Source of the DNA: CALZIK01 sp945787635
Lineage (GTDB): Bacteria > Acidobacteriota > Thermoanaerobaculia > Multivoradales > JAHEKO01
Direction of reading: 5' to 3'
Assembly: GCA_947259725.1 (NCBI GenBank)
Contig: CAMYNM010000013.1
Coordinates: 1-64,000 of the forward strand
Length of the DNA stretch: 64,000 nucleotides
Positions 17,310 to 26,198 of this stretch are shown piece by piece (positions within the stretch are counted from its first letter, which is position 1; each line of letters begins with the position of its first letter). The notes beneath the pieces were generated by a model that was not told where the DNA came from, did no database searches, and saw only the letters and a program-made list of their open reading frames with translations. A program made the position numbers and the translations under genes.

Positions 17310-18541
17310 CCGACGCCAGCTCTTTGAAAAAGATCTGGGTGTTGATGGCGACTGTGTTCGTGGACATGCTGGGTTTTTTCATCGTCCTGCCTCTCCTGCC
17401 TTTTTACGCCGAGAAGCTCGGCGCCGATCCGATCCGTGTGGGCGCTTTGGTTTCGATGTTCGCGCTGGCACAGCTGGTCACGGCACCGCTGTGGGGTCGC
17501 CTGTCGGATCGCTACGGCCGCCGGCCGATGATCCTCATGGGTCTCTTGGTCTCGGCCGGCGCGTACACGATCTTCGAAGGGGCCGACGCGGTCTGGCTGC
17601 TGTTTCTGTCGAGGTTCGTGCAGGGCGCGGGCAGCGGCACGACCGGAGTGGTCCAGGCCTACGTCAGCGACTCGGTCGGGCGCGAGGATCGCGCCAAGGC
17701 GCTGGGCTGGTTGACCGCGGCGACCAGCGCGGGCGTCATGATGGGACCGGCATTGGGGTCGCTGTCAGCGGCGCTGGATTGGATCGGACCGGGCTACCTG
17801 GCCGCTGCCCTGTGCCTCGTCAACTTCGCCTTCGGCTGGAAATGGCTGCCCGAGTCGCGAAGCTCCGACGTCAAGGACCGCCCCGACCATCGCCGCGGCA
17901 GCACGCGCGGCGCGATCGCGAGCTTTCTCAGACACCCGACCCAACCGCTGCCGCGCCTGATCTGGATCTACACCTTCGGGATGATGTCGTTCATGGCTAT
18001 GAACGGAGTCTTCGCGCTCTATCTGGAGCGTAGGTTCGAGATCAACGAGAAGACCATCGGCTGGTTCTTCATGTACGTCGGCGGTGTTTCGCTCATCATG
18101 CGCTCGCTTCTGCTCGGGCCGGCAGTGGCGCGGTTCGGCGAGCGCGGGGCGATGCGGTTGGGGGCGCTGGGCGTCGCTCTGGGCATGGCCGCCGCGCCGT
18201 TCGCCAACACCATCTGGACGATGTGTGCCTGGATCACGTTCATTCCGGTCGGCACCGCCCTGCTGTTTCCGACGACGACATCCCTGGTTTCCCAGCGCGC
18301 GCCCGAGGGTCAGACCGGGATGATCCTGGGCGTGCAGCAGGCGTTCGGCGGCGTCGCCCGGATGCTGGGTCCGATCGGAGCCGGTGCGGTTTTTCAGCAC
18401 GTCGGCATTCGCTGGCCGTTCTGGCTGGCCGCCATTCTGATGGTTTTTGCGCGCCTGATGGCGGCTGGGATCGGGAAGTCGGGCGACCGGAAGCCGCTGT
18501 CGGTCGAGCTCGAAGTCGCCGCGACCGAAGAGCTGGTCTAG
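17306..18541 (+). CDS. MFS transporter, TetA/multidrug-like
   Basis: Twelve-helix transporter of 411 aa with the MFS signature APLWGRLSDRYGRRPMIL in loop 2-3 and a proton-antiporter-like stretch in helix 5 (TSAGVMMGPALG). These features favour export of drugs or siderophore-like compounds. The ATG at 17306 follows AAGGAGG and overlaps the permease stop (ATGA), so it is the fourth gene of the importer operon. Coupling with an iron-type importer could mean siderophore or metal efflux; this is inference. Confidence 0.9.
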   Translation: MTDASSLKKIWVLMATVFVDMLGFFIVLPLLPFYAEKLGADPIRVGALVSMFALAQLVTAPLWGRLSDRYGRRPMILMGLLVSAGAYTIFEGADAVWLLFLSRFVQGAGSGTTGVVQAYVSDSVGREDRAKALGWLTAATSAGVMMGPALGSLSAALDWIGPGYLAAALCLVNFAFGWKWLPESRSSDVKDRPDHRRGSTRGAIASFLRHPTQPLPRLIWIYTFGMMSFMAMNGVFALYLERRFEINEKTIGWFFMYVGGVSLIMRSLLLGPAVARFGERGAMRLGALGVALGMAAAPFANTIWTMCAWITFIPVGTALLFPTTTSLVSQRAPEGQTGMILGVQQAFGGVARMLGPIGAGAVFQHVGIRWPFWLAAILMVFARLMAAGIGKSGDRKPLSVELEVAATEELV

Positions 18542-18573
18542 AGGGAAACTGAAGCGCTAGCGCGTGTCGGTGC

Positions 18574-20520
18574 CTACCACCCGCCACCGCCGCCGCCGCC
18601 GGAGCTGCCACCGCCGCCACCACCACCTCCGCCACCCGAGCCGCCGCCCGAGCTGGGACGGCTCACCCCGGCCGCGATGCCGCCGGCGGCAGCGGTCCAG
18701 GCCGCGGTCGCGCCGGCGCCGCCGAAGGCTCCACCGCCGCCCGTCCAAGAACCGCCTCTCGACCCGCTGCCCGACCCGCTCGAAGCCGATCTTTGGACCG
18801 CCGCCGTACGGGCGCCAGCCGAGCCGAACGAACGAAACCAGCGATCGACTTTCTTGTCGAGGCCGAAAGCCAAGAGATAGGGTAGCCAGGCGTCGTCGAG
18901 CTGGGGAAGCTCTCTGCCGAGCTCCTCGGCAAGAAGCCGTCGGGCTCGCCAGAGCTGTTTGCGTTTGGCGACCCGCGCTTGGCTTTCCCGCGTGCGCGCA
19001 TAGTCGAGGACGCCTTTTGTGACCGTGACGAAGAAAAGCGCCACCGCGGCCAGCCCGAATCCTCCGAGCAGCATGCCGGTGGCCGCTGCCGAGCGCCCCG
19101 GAGGCAATACGATCGCGACCAGAACGAGAAAAAGAAGCGCGAGCGGAACGGCCATCCAAAAGCCGGCGGGAGCCAGCTGCGCCCCCTTGCGCCGGTACCG
19201 GTAGGCGAGGGCGTAGGCGATGCCGGTGGGAAGAAGACCGGCGAGGATCAGCAAGGCGCCCAGAGCCAGCGCGCTCTCGCGATTCCACCAGAACTCGAGG
19301 CCGAGCAGCCCCGCGAACCCGATCAGCATCAGGCAACCGGGGGTGCGGTCGGGCGCGCCAATCGAGCGACCCAAGCCAGGCAGCTCGCGCAATCGGCGCT
19401 CGAGGGGCGCGCGGAGGATCGACGCCGGTGCGAATCCGGTCGAGCTGTAGCGCTTGCGAATCGCGTCGGTGTCGGTGGTCTTTTGGCCGTCGAAGAAGAG
19501 TTTGTCGATGAGCCGGCGCTCGTACCCCTCGAAGCTGTCGCGCTTGGCGATCAGCTCGAGCTCGAGGATCTTGCGATTCCAGAAACCGCCGGTCTCGCGA
19601 ACCGCGCTCTTGACCCGGCCCTCGTGAACCCAGCGGGCTATGAGAGCGGAGACCTCCGCGGGTCCGACCGATCCGTCCCAGAGCGCCCCGGCCTCCTCGG
19701 GTCGCAACGAGAAGACGTTATCCTCGAGCCAGGCTCGATCCAGGGTTTCCGGCGCGTCGGGAGGGAGAAACCTGCCCTGTTTGCGCTCGTGGGCGACGAA
19801 GCCCCAGACGCAGGCCATGGCGACGAAAAGGCCGAGTCCAAGACCCGCCAGGCGCCACGAGTCGGACAGGAGGGTCACCGCAGCCGAAGGCGATCCACCG
19901 CCCCGGTAGGTGAGCTCCGCGGTCACGACGACGCTCGTGCCCGGGAACAACGCCTCCCGCGCGAGCCTGGCCGGAAAGCCGGCGGGAGCCTCCCAGCTCG
20001 GATCGAGCTCGAGGTCCAGGCGAAACCGCTCGATCAATCCATCGCGTTCGGGGAATGCGAAGTCGTGGTCGAGCCGGTAAATGCCGCCGCCGCCGACCAG
20101 GACACCCGACAACGAATAGTCGATTGTGTAGATGATCTCGGTGTTGTCGAACTCGGGATCGATCGGCAGCCGGCTGCGCCAGCGCAGCGTCTCTCGGTCG
20201 TACCAGCTGTAGTTGTCGACGACGTCGAGGCCACCCCGTTCGAGTGCTCGCTCCCGGCCGGAGGCGGGATCCACACGAGACAAGCCGACGAGTTCCAGTT
20301 TCTGGCCGGAGCGCAGGTTGAACGCTCGCTCGCCACCGTTCCAGGCTCCGGTAAAAACCATGTGGTGGCGCTCGAGGACGTGGAGGACTCCGTCGCGGTC
20401 GATGCTGGCTTCGACGTCGAGCGCTTTCCAGTGGAGCGTTCGGGCCGAGGCGGGGAACGCCACTGACCCCGCCGTGAGCAGCAAGACCAGGCCGACCGCC
20501 AGGCAGCGGCGCCTAGTCAT
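18574..20520 (-). CDS. DUF2207 membrane protein with Gly-rich C-terminus
   Basis: About 648 aa. A signal peptide (CLAVGLVLLLTAGSVAFPASA) leads into the extracytoplasmic DUF2207 domain (DRDGVLHVLERHHMVFTGAWN; YTIDYSLSGVL). A membrane helix lies near residue 255, a cytoplasmic part follows, two or three further helices lie around residues 400-470, and the tail is very rich in Gly and Ser, ending in GGGGGW. This architecture is common in bacteria and its function is unknown. The true start is the ATG at 20520; the open frame continues upstream but runs through the neighbour in another frame. It overlaps the flavin reductase stop by 8 bp, so the two are likely co-transcribed. Confidence 0.88.
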   Translation of the reverse strand: MTRRRCLAVGLVLLLTAGSVAFPASARTLHWKALDVEASIDRDGVLHVLERHHMVFTGAWNGGERAFNLRSGQKLELVGLSRVDPASGRERALERGGLDVVDNYSWYDRETLRWRSRLPIDPEFDNTEIIYTIDYSLSGVLVGGGGIYRLDHDFAFPERDGLIERFRLDLELDPSWEAPAGFPARLAREALFPGTSVVVTAELTYRGGGSPSAAVTLLSDSWRLAGLGLGLFVAMACVWGFVAHERKQGRFLPPDAPETLDRAWLEDNVFSLRPEEAGALWDGSVGPAEVSALIARWVHEGRVKSAVRETGGFWNRKILELELIAKRDSFEGYERRLIDKLFFDGQKTTDTDAIRKRYSSTGFAPASILRAPLERRLRELPGLGRSIGAPDRTPGCLMLIGFAGLLGLEFWWNRESALALGALLILAGLLPTGIAYALAYRYRRKGAQLAPAGFWMAVPLALLFLVLVAIVLPPGRSAAATGMLLGGFGLAAVALFFVTVTKGVLDYARTRESQARVAKRKQLWRARRLLAEELGRELPQLDDAWLPYLLAFGLDKKVDRWFRSFGSAGARTAAVQRSASSGSGSGSRGGSWTGGGGAFGGAGATAAWTAAAGGIAAGVSRPSSGGGSGGGGGGGGGGSSGGGGGGGW

Positions 20521-21178
20521 CTTCGGCAAGAGGTGGGCCGCCGGCAAGTGCGTCGCGGCCGCGGGGCATCTCGAAGCGATCGCGAGTGGTGGTGTAGCCC
20601 AGACCTCCCATGCGTCCGATCGCGCGCAGCTTGTCGGGATCGACGTGCATCCGGTCGTTGACGAGGTCGTCGCGAATGAAGACGTGAACCACGCGTCCGA
20701 GAACGACGTTGCCGCCCCCGGGCCGACCGGGATTGGTGCGAATGACCTCGGAGGTCTGGCACTCGAGCGCAAACGGAGACTCCGCCACTCTTGGGGGCCG
20801 AACGAGCTGGGATCTCTTTCTGGTGAGGCCGACGAGATCGAACTCGCTTTCGTCGGCGGCCAGGTCTTCCGCGGCGGCCGCAACCGCCGATGCGTAGGCT
20901 TCTACGGCGGCGTTGATCACGAACTCGCCTGTGCCACCCTCTTCGATCGGCTTGCAATTGCGCAGCGTGTCTTTCTCGGTTCCGTCGGGCTGGTTGCCGG
21001 GACAGAAGAGCACGGTCATTGGATTCGAACCGACGCCATTGAAAAACGAGAAAGGCGCGAGATTGTCCACCCCCTCGGTGGAAACCGTCGACACAAAAGC
21101 GATCGGCCTGGGCACGATGGCTCCGATCAGAAGCTTGTACCGGTTGGCGACCGAAAGAGCCTCAGGGTGAAACTCCAT
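20513..21178 (-). CDS. Flavin reductase family (FMN-binding split barrel) protein
   Basis: 221 aa. The N-terminal block GAIVPRPIAFVSTVSTEGVD and NLAPFSFFNGVGSNPMTVLF is the hallmark FMN-binding segment of the DIM6/NTAB-type flavoproteins. LGRVVHVFIRDDLV and GRMGGLGYTTTRDRF near the C-terminus also match the family. Likely a cytoplasmic FMN-binding oxidoreductase; the physiological substrate is not evident. Its 3' end overlaps the DUF2207 gene. It is divergent from the propeller-Omp85 gene, with 139 bp between them. Confidence 0.92.
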   Translation of the reverse strand: MEFHPEALSVANRYKLLIGAIVPRPIAFVSTVSTEGVDNLAPFSFFNGVGSNPMTVLFCPGNQPDGTEKDTLRNCKPIEEGGTGEFVINAAVEAYASAVAAAAEDLAADESEFDLVGLTRKRSQLVRPPRVAESPFALECQTSEVIRTNPGRPGGGNVVLGRVVHVFIRDDLVNDRMHVDPDKLRAIGRMGGLGYTTTRDRFEMPRGRDALAGGPPLAEDD

Positions 21179-21317
21179 TGCAGCGAGTCTACTTGAGTCA
21201 AGGCAGGCCGGTGCACGCTAGTATCTGGCCGCCCATGAATCACGTCCGCTCCGGAAAGTTACAGTCCGAGCGACCTTCTATTGAAGGGTTCGGTATGCTG
21301 CGCGCCTGCCGGAAGAA

Positions 21318-24300
21318 GTGTTGACTGATTCCCTCCCCGTCGTTTCGAGGTCGATCGCAAGGGCCGTCGCGATCCTGGTTGCGATGGCGTGGCTCGGGCA
21401 CGCCATCGCCGCGACCGTTCCCGGGGGGCTCGAGAGTGTGATCGTGGCTCCTGTCTGGTCGGGCCATCCGGTTGCATTCGCCATCGAGACCATCGGCGAG
21501 CGTCAGTACGTCGCCTACTACGATCGAGACCGCCGGATGACGGTCGCCGCGCGGCGGCTCGATTCGGCGGAGTGGACGTTCCAGAAGCTCCCCCAGACGC
21601 TGGGCTGGGACTCCCACAATCTGATCGCCCTTGCGGTGGATCGGGACGGCTTTGTGCACGTGAGCGGCAACATGCATGGCGATCCGCTGGTCTATTACCG
21701 CACGCAGGCGCCGCACGATATCGGCAGCCTTCAAGAGGCGAGGATGGTCGGGTCTCGCGAGAAGCGGGTGAGCTATCCACTGTTCGTTCATGGACCGGAC
21801 GGCGCTCTCTTTTTTCAATACCGCGATGGCAAGAGCGGAAACGGCGTGCAGATCGTGAATGCCTACGATCTCGAGACCGGCAGCTGGCGACGGCTCCTTT
21901 CCGAGCCGCTTCTCGACGGTGGCGGTCGGATGAGCGCGTATCCCGCAGGCCCGACGATTGGACCCGACGGGTACTTCCATCTCGCGTGGATGTGGCGTGA
22001 CGATCCCAGCGGGGCGACCAATCACGACCTCTCCTATGCCCGGAGTCCGGACCTCGTCCGCTGGGAAACGGCAGGGGGAGAGCCCTTGCGGCTGCCATTT
22101 CGTCCGAACGATCGCGCTGCGGTCGTCGATCCGGTACCTTCGGGGGGAGGCCTGGCCGGAATCGCCTTCGGGGTCGGCTGGGACACCGGGAGCCGGCCGA
22201 TTCTGACGTATTCGAAGTACGGACCCGACGGGGCGAGTCAGGCCTTCAACGCACGCTATGCCGGCCAGTGGGAGATTCGCCAGGCGAGTGCCTGGGGCTA
22301 TCGCTGGCCGCTCGACAGGACCGGGACGCTCGGTGACGACATCGTTGTCCGGCCGCCGATTGTCGATTCTGCCGGGCGTTTGATTCAGGAGTTTCGGCAT
22401 CTCGAGGCGGGCCGCGGCCGCTGGGTACTGGATCCCGAATCCCTGGCTCCGGTCGAGACCCTGCCGGCTCTCGAAACGTTCGAGTCTCTGACCCACCCCG
22501 AGTCGGAGATCCCCGGCATGGAGGTGCGCGAGTTCATCCGTGATCGCGAGGGTCGGTACTTCCTACGCTGGGAAACGCTGCCGGTTCACCGTGATCGACC
22601 GCGCCGGCCCCCCTATCCCGAACCGAGCATCTTGCGGGTCTTTCGACTTCCGAATCCGGGTCCGGCCGGGTATCCGGGTGCCGAGAGGCCGGACAGCGAC
22701 TCGCCGAGCGCGCAGGATCCGCCGAGAGCTGCGACCGAAGACAGCGAGCCTGAGACTTCAGAGCCATCTCTCGACCCGGCTCTTCTCGAGGCTCGTGGTG
22801 CACGGATCGGAGAGGTCTCGATCGAGGTCGCCAATGTTTTCGACGAGCGCGATCCCACCGAGAATCGAGCGCTGTTTCGTTCGATCAACCGGTTGCGAAG
22901 AAAGACCAGGCCGCACGTCGTCCGAAATGACCTGCTGTTCGGAAGTGGAGACCCGTATTCGGCACGACTACTCGAGGAATCGGAACGAATCCTGCGCAGC
23001 CGGTCGTATCTGTATGAAGCCGATGTGCGCCCCGTCGCTTACCGGGAGGCCGAGGATAAGGGCGGCACCGGGGAGGTCGACGTCGAAGTCGTAACTCGCG
23101 ACGTCTGGACCTTGACCGGCGGGGTGTCCTTCTCGCGCAGCGGTGGTGAGAACAGCACGCGGTTCAACGCCCGAGATACGAATTTCCTGGGAACCGGCAA
23201 GGAGGTCGGCGTCAGCCGCGAGTCCGATGTGGATCGAATCAGAAGCGAGCTGTTTTACCGCGACTCTAATTTCTTGGGAAATCGAGGCCAGGTCGAGCTC
23301 TCGCTGCAGGAAAACAGCGACGGCCACCGCCGCCTGCTCAAACTGCAGCGCCCCTTCTACGCGCTCGATTCTCGAAGATCCAAGGGGCTGACGGTTCTTA
23401 CGGAGCGCAGAATCGACCCCTTGTTCGACCGTGGAGAGGTCATAAGAGAGTTTCGCCACGAGATCGATCTGCTGAATGCCCATTGGGGTTTTTCACGTGG
23501 TCTGCAGAAGCGCGGCGCCAAGCGGTGGACACTGGGATTCACCTATTCGAGGGACCAATTCGCCGAGCCTCTGACCGGACCACCGCTCGAAGGCCTACCG
23601 CCCGCTCGAACCCTCTCCTATCCCTCGATCGGTTTCGAGTGGGTCGAGGATCGGTTTCTCGAAGCTCGAGACCTCGACAAGATCGCGCGCACCGAAGACC
23701 TGAATTTGGGGACGGTCGTCTCGGTCGCGGCCGGATGGTCTTCGTCGGTTTTCGGCGGTGACGAAGACCAGGCCTTGGTCGGTTTCACGGTCTCGAGCGG
23801 GTTTCGTCCTTCGCGCGAGCGGGATTTACTCCTCGTGGACGGAAGCGGCGGTACCCGGTGGGGCCGGGACGGGTTCGAGGACGCCAACCTCAGAGGATCG
23901 CTGCGTTTCTTCCGTCGCAATCTCGGCAGGCATGCCTTCCTGGCGGAGCTCCAGGTGGCTGCGGTCGAGAATCTGGACGCCGAAGAACAGCTTCTCATTG
24001 GTGGTGACAGCGGCTTGCGAGGCTATCCGCTGCGCTTCCAGAGCGGCGACCGCCGAGTGCTCTTGACCCTGGAGCAGCGTTTCTATTCGAATGTCGAAGT
24101 GCTGAAACTGGCGGCGCTCGGAGCTGCCATCTTCGTGGATGTCGGTCGCGCCTGGTTTGCCGGCGGCGACAACGGCGACCTCGGAGTGTTGAAGGACGTG
24201 GGTCTTGGGTTGCGCTTCGTTCCGACCCGGTCAGGGCGCGGTTCGGTTCTCCATCTCGACGTTGCCCTGCCGCTCGATGGGGACGGCTCGATCGAGAGCC

Positions 24301-24335
24301 TGCAGTTTCTGGTGACCACCAAAGAGTCTCTATGA
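21318..24335 (+). CDS. BNR/ulvan-lyase-like beta-propeller fused to POTRA and Omp85 (BamA-type) barrel
   Basis: An unusual 1005-aa fusion. Residues 1-32 are a signal peptide. About 35-440 form a BNR_4-type propeller with WDSH (His100) and GNMH (His120), 20 residues apart, and TNHDLSYARSPDLVRW. I recall the same two-His spacing from the catalytic pair of PL25-type ulvan lyases. Residues 445-490 are a Pro/Ser/Glu linker. About 496-596 form a single POTRA-like domain. The rest is an outer-membrane barrel with the Omp85 loop motif GLRGYP at 899-904. The start is GTG (21318) or the next codon TTG. TGA overlaps the GH105 ATG (ATGA). By Omp85 topology the propeller should be periplasmic. Confidence 0.82.
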   Translation: MLTDSLPVVSRSIARAVAILVAMAWLGHAIAATVPGGLESVIVAPVWSGHPVAFAIETIGERQYVAYYDRDRRMTVAARRLDSAEWTFQKLPQTLGWDSHNLIALAVDRDGFVHVSGNMHGDPLVYYRTQAPHDIGSLQEARMVGSREKRVSYPLFVHGPDGALFFQYRDGKSGNGVQIVNAYDLETGSWRRLLSEPLLDGGGRMSAYPAGPTIGPDGYFHLAWMWRDDPSGATNHDLSYARSPDLVRWETAGGEPLRLPFRPNDRAAVVDPVPSGGGLAGIAFGVGWDTGSRPILTYSKYGPDGASQAFNARYAGQWEIRQASAWGYRWPLDRTGTLGDDIVVRPPIVDSAGRLIQEFRHLEAGRGRWVLDPESLAPVETLPALETFESLTHPESEIPGMEVREFIRDREGRYFLRWETLPVHRDRPRRPPYPEPSILRVFRLPNPGPAGYPGAERPDSDSPSAQDPPRAATEDSEPETSEPSLDPALLEARGARIGEVSIEVANVFDERDPTENRALFRSINRLRRKTRPHVVRNDLLFGSGDPYSARLLEESERILRSRSYLYEADVRPVAYREAEDKGGTGEVDVEVVTRDVWTLTGGVSFSRSGGENSTRFNARDTNFLGTGKEVGVSRESDVDRIRSELFYRDSNFLGNRGQVELSLQENSDGHRRLLKLQRPFYALDSRRSKGLTVLTERRIDPLFDRGEVIREFRHEIDLLNAHWGFSRGLQKRGAKRWTLGFTYSRDQFAEPLTGPPLEGLPPARTLSYPSIGFEWVEDRFLEARDLDKIARTEDLNLGTVVSVAAGWSSSVFGGDEDQALVGFTVSSGFRPSRERDLLLVDGSGGTRWGRDGFEDANLRGSLRFFRRNLGRHAFLAELQVAAVENLDAEEQLLIGGDSGLRGYPLRFQSGDRRVLLTLEQRFYSNVEVLKLAALGAAIFVDVGRAWFAGGDNGDLGVLKDVGLGLRFVPTRSGRGSVLHLDVALPLDGDGSIESLQFLVTTKESL

Positions 24336-25429
24336 GCCGCCTCTCGCCAGGGGCTCGCTGGCCGGCGGTTGTGCTTGCGGTCGCCCTGGCTCTGGGCTGC
24401 AGCGTCGAGCCGAGAGAGCTCGGTGCCGGCGAAGATCCCCTGGCACCGGCCGAGATTCTGGCCGTGGCCGAACGGGTCGCCGGATGGCAGCTCGCGCATC
24501 CCAGACACGGTGATCTCGAGTGGACCAACGCGGTTTTCTACAGCGGGCTCGTGGCCGCCTACCGGGTGACGGGCGATGATCGCTACCTCGCCGTGCCGAT
24601 CGAAGTGGGAGAGCGGCACGAATGGCGGATCGGGCCCCGAACCCGGCACGCCGACGATCACGCGCTGGCTCAGACCTATCTGGAGTTGTTCGGCCTGAAG
24701 CGGGATTCGCGCATGCTCCGTTCTTTCAGGGAAGTCGCCGATCGGATGATCGCCGAGCCGGCTGCTTGGCCGAAGGAGCATCAGGTCGTCGACTACTGGT
24801 GGTCGGACGCACTGTTCATGTCACCCCCGGCACTCGCCATGCTGGCGCGGGCCACCGACGACGAGCGGTATCTGGAATTGATGGATCGGCTGTGGCGCGA
24901 GTCCTACGATCTTCTCTATGACCGTAGTGGAGGGCTTTTCCATCGAGATCTAAGGTTTCGCGAACCCCAGGCGCGTTTCTGGTCAAGGGGTAACGCCTGG
25001 GTGCTGGCCGGGCTGGCTCGACTGCTCGAGGCTCTGCCGGAGGACTGGCCGACGCGTTCTTTCTACGAGACCGTGTTCCGGGACTTGTCCGGGCGGGTTG
25101 TGGACCTACAGGCCGGGGACGGCCTTTGGCGCTCGGATCTGGCCAGCGCAGACTCCTCTCGGCGGGGCGAGAGCAGCGGGTCGGCTCTGTTCTGCTACGC
25201 CCTGGCGTGGGGAGTCAACAACGAGTTTCTGAGCGCGGAGGCGTTTCGGCCGGCGGTCACTGCGTCCTGGGTCGCTCTCTACCGCAACGTCGACGCGGCC
25301 GGGCGGCTGGGCTGGGTGCAAAAGCCCGGCGCCAAGCCGGCGCGGGCGTCGAGCCGGGACTGGGAAGTCTACGGAAGCGGAGCTTTCTTACTGGCGGCGG
25401 AGCAAGTCCTCGATCTTCAAGCTCAGTGA
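24332..25429 (+). CDS. GH105-family unsaturated glycuronyl hydrolase, lipoprotein
   Basis: 365 aa. The N-terminus ends in ALALGCSVEP, a good lipobox, so it is membrane-anchored. The (alpha/alpha)6-barrel hallmarks of the YteR/RhiN family are visible: HADDHALAQTYLEL, the catalytic-Asp region WWSDALFMSPPALAML, and WSRGNAWVLAGLARLL. These enzymes hydrate and cleave the 4,5-unsaturated uronic acid that polysaccharide lyases leave on oligosaccharide ends (rhamnogalacturonan, ulvan and others). Its coupling to the lyase-like propeller gene just upstream fits that role well. Confidence 0.87.
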   Translation: MSRLSPGARWPAVVLAVALALGCSVEPRELGAGEDPLAPAEILAVAERVAGWQLAHPRHGDLEWTNAVFYSGLVAAYRVTGDDRYLAVPIEVGERHEWRIGPRTRHADDHALAQTYLELFGLKRDSRMLRSFREVADRMIAEPAAWPKEHQVVDYWWSDALFMSPPALAMLARATDDERYLELMDRLWRESYDLLYDRSGGLFHRDLRFREPQARFWSRGNAWVLAGLARLLEALPEDWPTRSFYETVFRDLSGRVVDLQAGDGLWRSDLASADSSRRGESSGSALFCYALAWGVNNEFLSAEAFRPAVTASWVALYRNVDAAGRLGWVQKPGAKPARASSRDWEVYGSGAFLLAAEQVLDLQAQ

Positions 25430-26070
25430 CCGGCCGAAGCGGCTTCGGGCCTTCGGAACAGCATCGCGAACCGATCGTCGTCACCGTTCCAGTCGGTCTC
25501 TTGCGTGACCAGCTCGAAACCGGCGCCGAGCATCTCGGCGAGGAGATCTCCGGTCGGAATGCCGTGCCCTCCGCGATTGGGAACTCCGGGAAGCTCGCGC
25601 CAGTTTTTCTGAGGCGTGATGTCGATGATGGCCATGAGGCCGTTCGGCTTGAGGGCATGCCACAGGCTGGAGCGCATGGTCTCCGGTTCTTCGAAGTGGT
25701 GGTACACGAGACGAAGGAGAATCGCGTCGCAGCAGCCGGGCGCCAGGCCGAGGTCGTTCTGGTCGCCGAGAACCGCGGTGACTTGCACAAGGCCGGCGTC
25801 GAGCATCCGCTTGTGAATCGACTCGACCAGGTCTGGCTTGACCTCCGTTGCGTAAACGTGTCCTTCGGAGCCGACCCTGTCGGCCAAGGCTTCGGCGAAG
25901 CCTCCGTCGCCCGCGCCGACGTCGGCCAAAATCTGCCCCGGCTCCAAACTCAGGAGATTACCGATCCGGTCGATCTCGGACGGGCTGGCGCCACTGAGGC
26001 TGCAGGCGGTGAAGGCGAGGGTCGCCAGGGTCGCGAATCGCCGGCGGGTGGGTTGGGGTATTGGTCTCAT
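25423..26070 (-). CDS. Exported SAM-dependent methyltransferase-like protein
   Basis: Class I methyltransferase fold: motif I LADVGAGDGGFAEALADRVG, acidic motif II VYATEVKPD, and LRLVYHHFEEPE. The ATG at 26070 gives a TRRRF twin-arginine motif, a hydrophobic stretch and TLAFTACS, a possible lipobox, so the protein appears to be sent across the membrane. That is odd for an enzyme that needs cytoplasmic SAM. A longer in-frame start at 26145 would bury this signal and is disfavoured. It overlaps the 3' end of the convergent GH105 gene by 7 bp. Confidence 0.82.
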   Translation of the reverse strand: MRPIPQPTRRRFATLATLAFTACSLSGASPSEIDRIGNLLSLEPGQILADVGAGDGGFAEALADRVGSEGHVYATEVKPDLVESIHKRMLDAGLVQVTAVLGDQNDLGLAPGCCDAILLRLVYHHFEEPETMRSSLWHALKPNGLMAIIDITPQKNWRELPGVPNRGGHGIPTGDLLAEMLGAGFELVTQETDWNGDDDRFAMLFRRPEAASAGH

Positions 26071-26198
26071 GGGTTTTCTTACGTGCGACGGGAGATTCGG
26101 TTTGCCAGAGACAGAAAGCGGCCAGGAGACGATAGCAGCGCGCAAGCTTCGACCCGTGCGCCAGAGCAGGCGCGCCCGCTAGCGGTTAGAGTTGCGCG

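Noticed and set aside
24332..25429. GH88 rather than GH105
   Set aside because: The WWSDALFMSPPALAML and RGNAWVLAGL segments fit the YteR/RhiN (GH105) pattern better; GH88 cannot be fully excluded without alignment.
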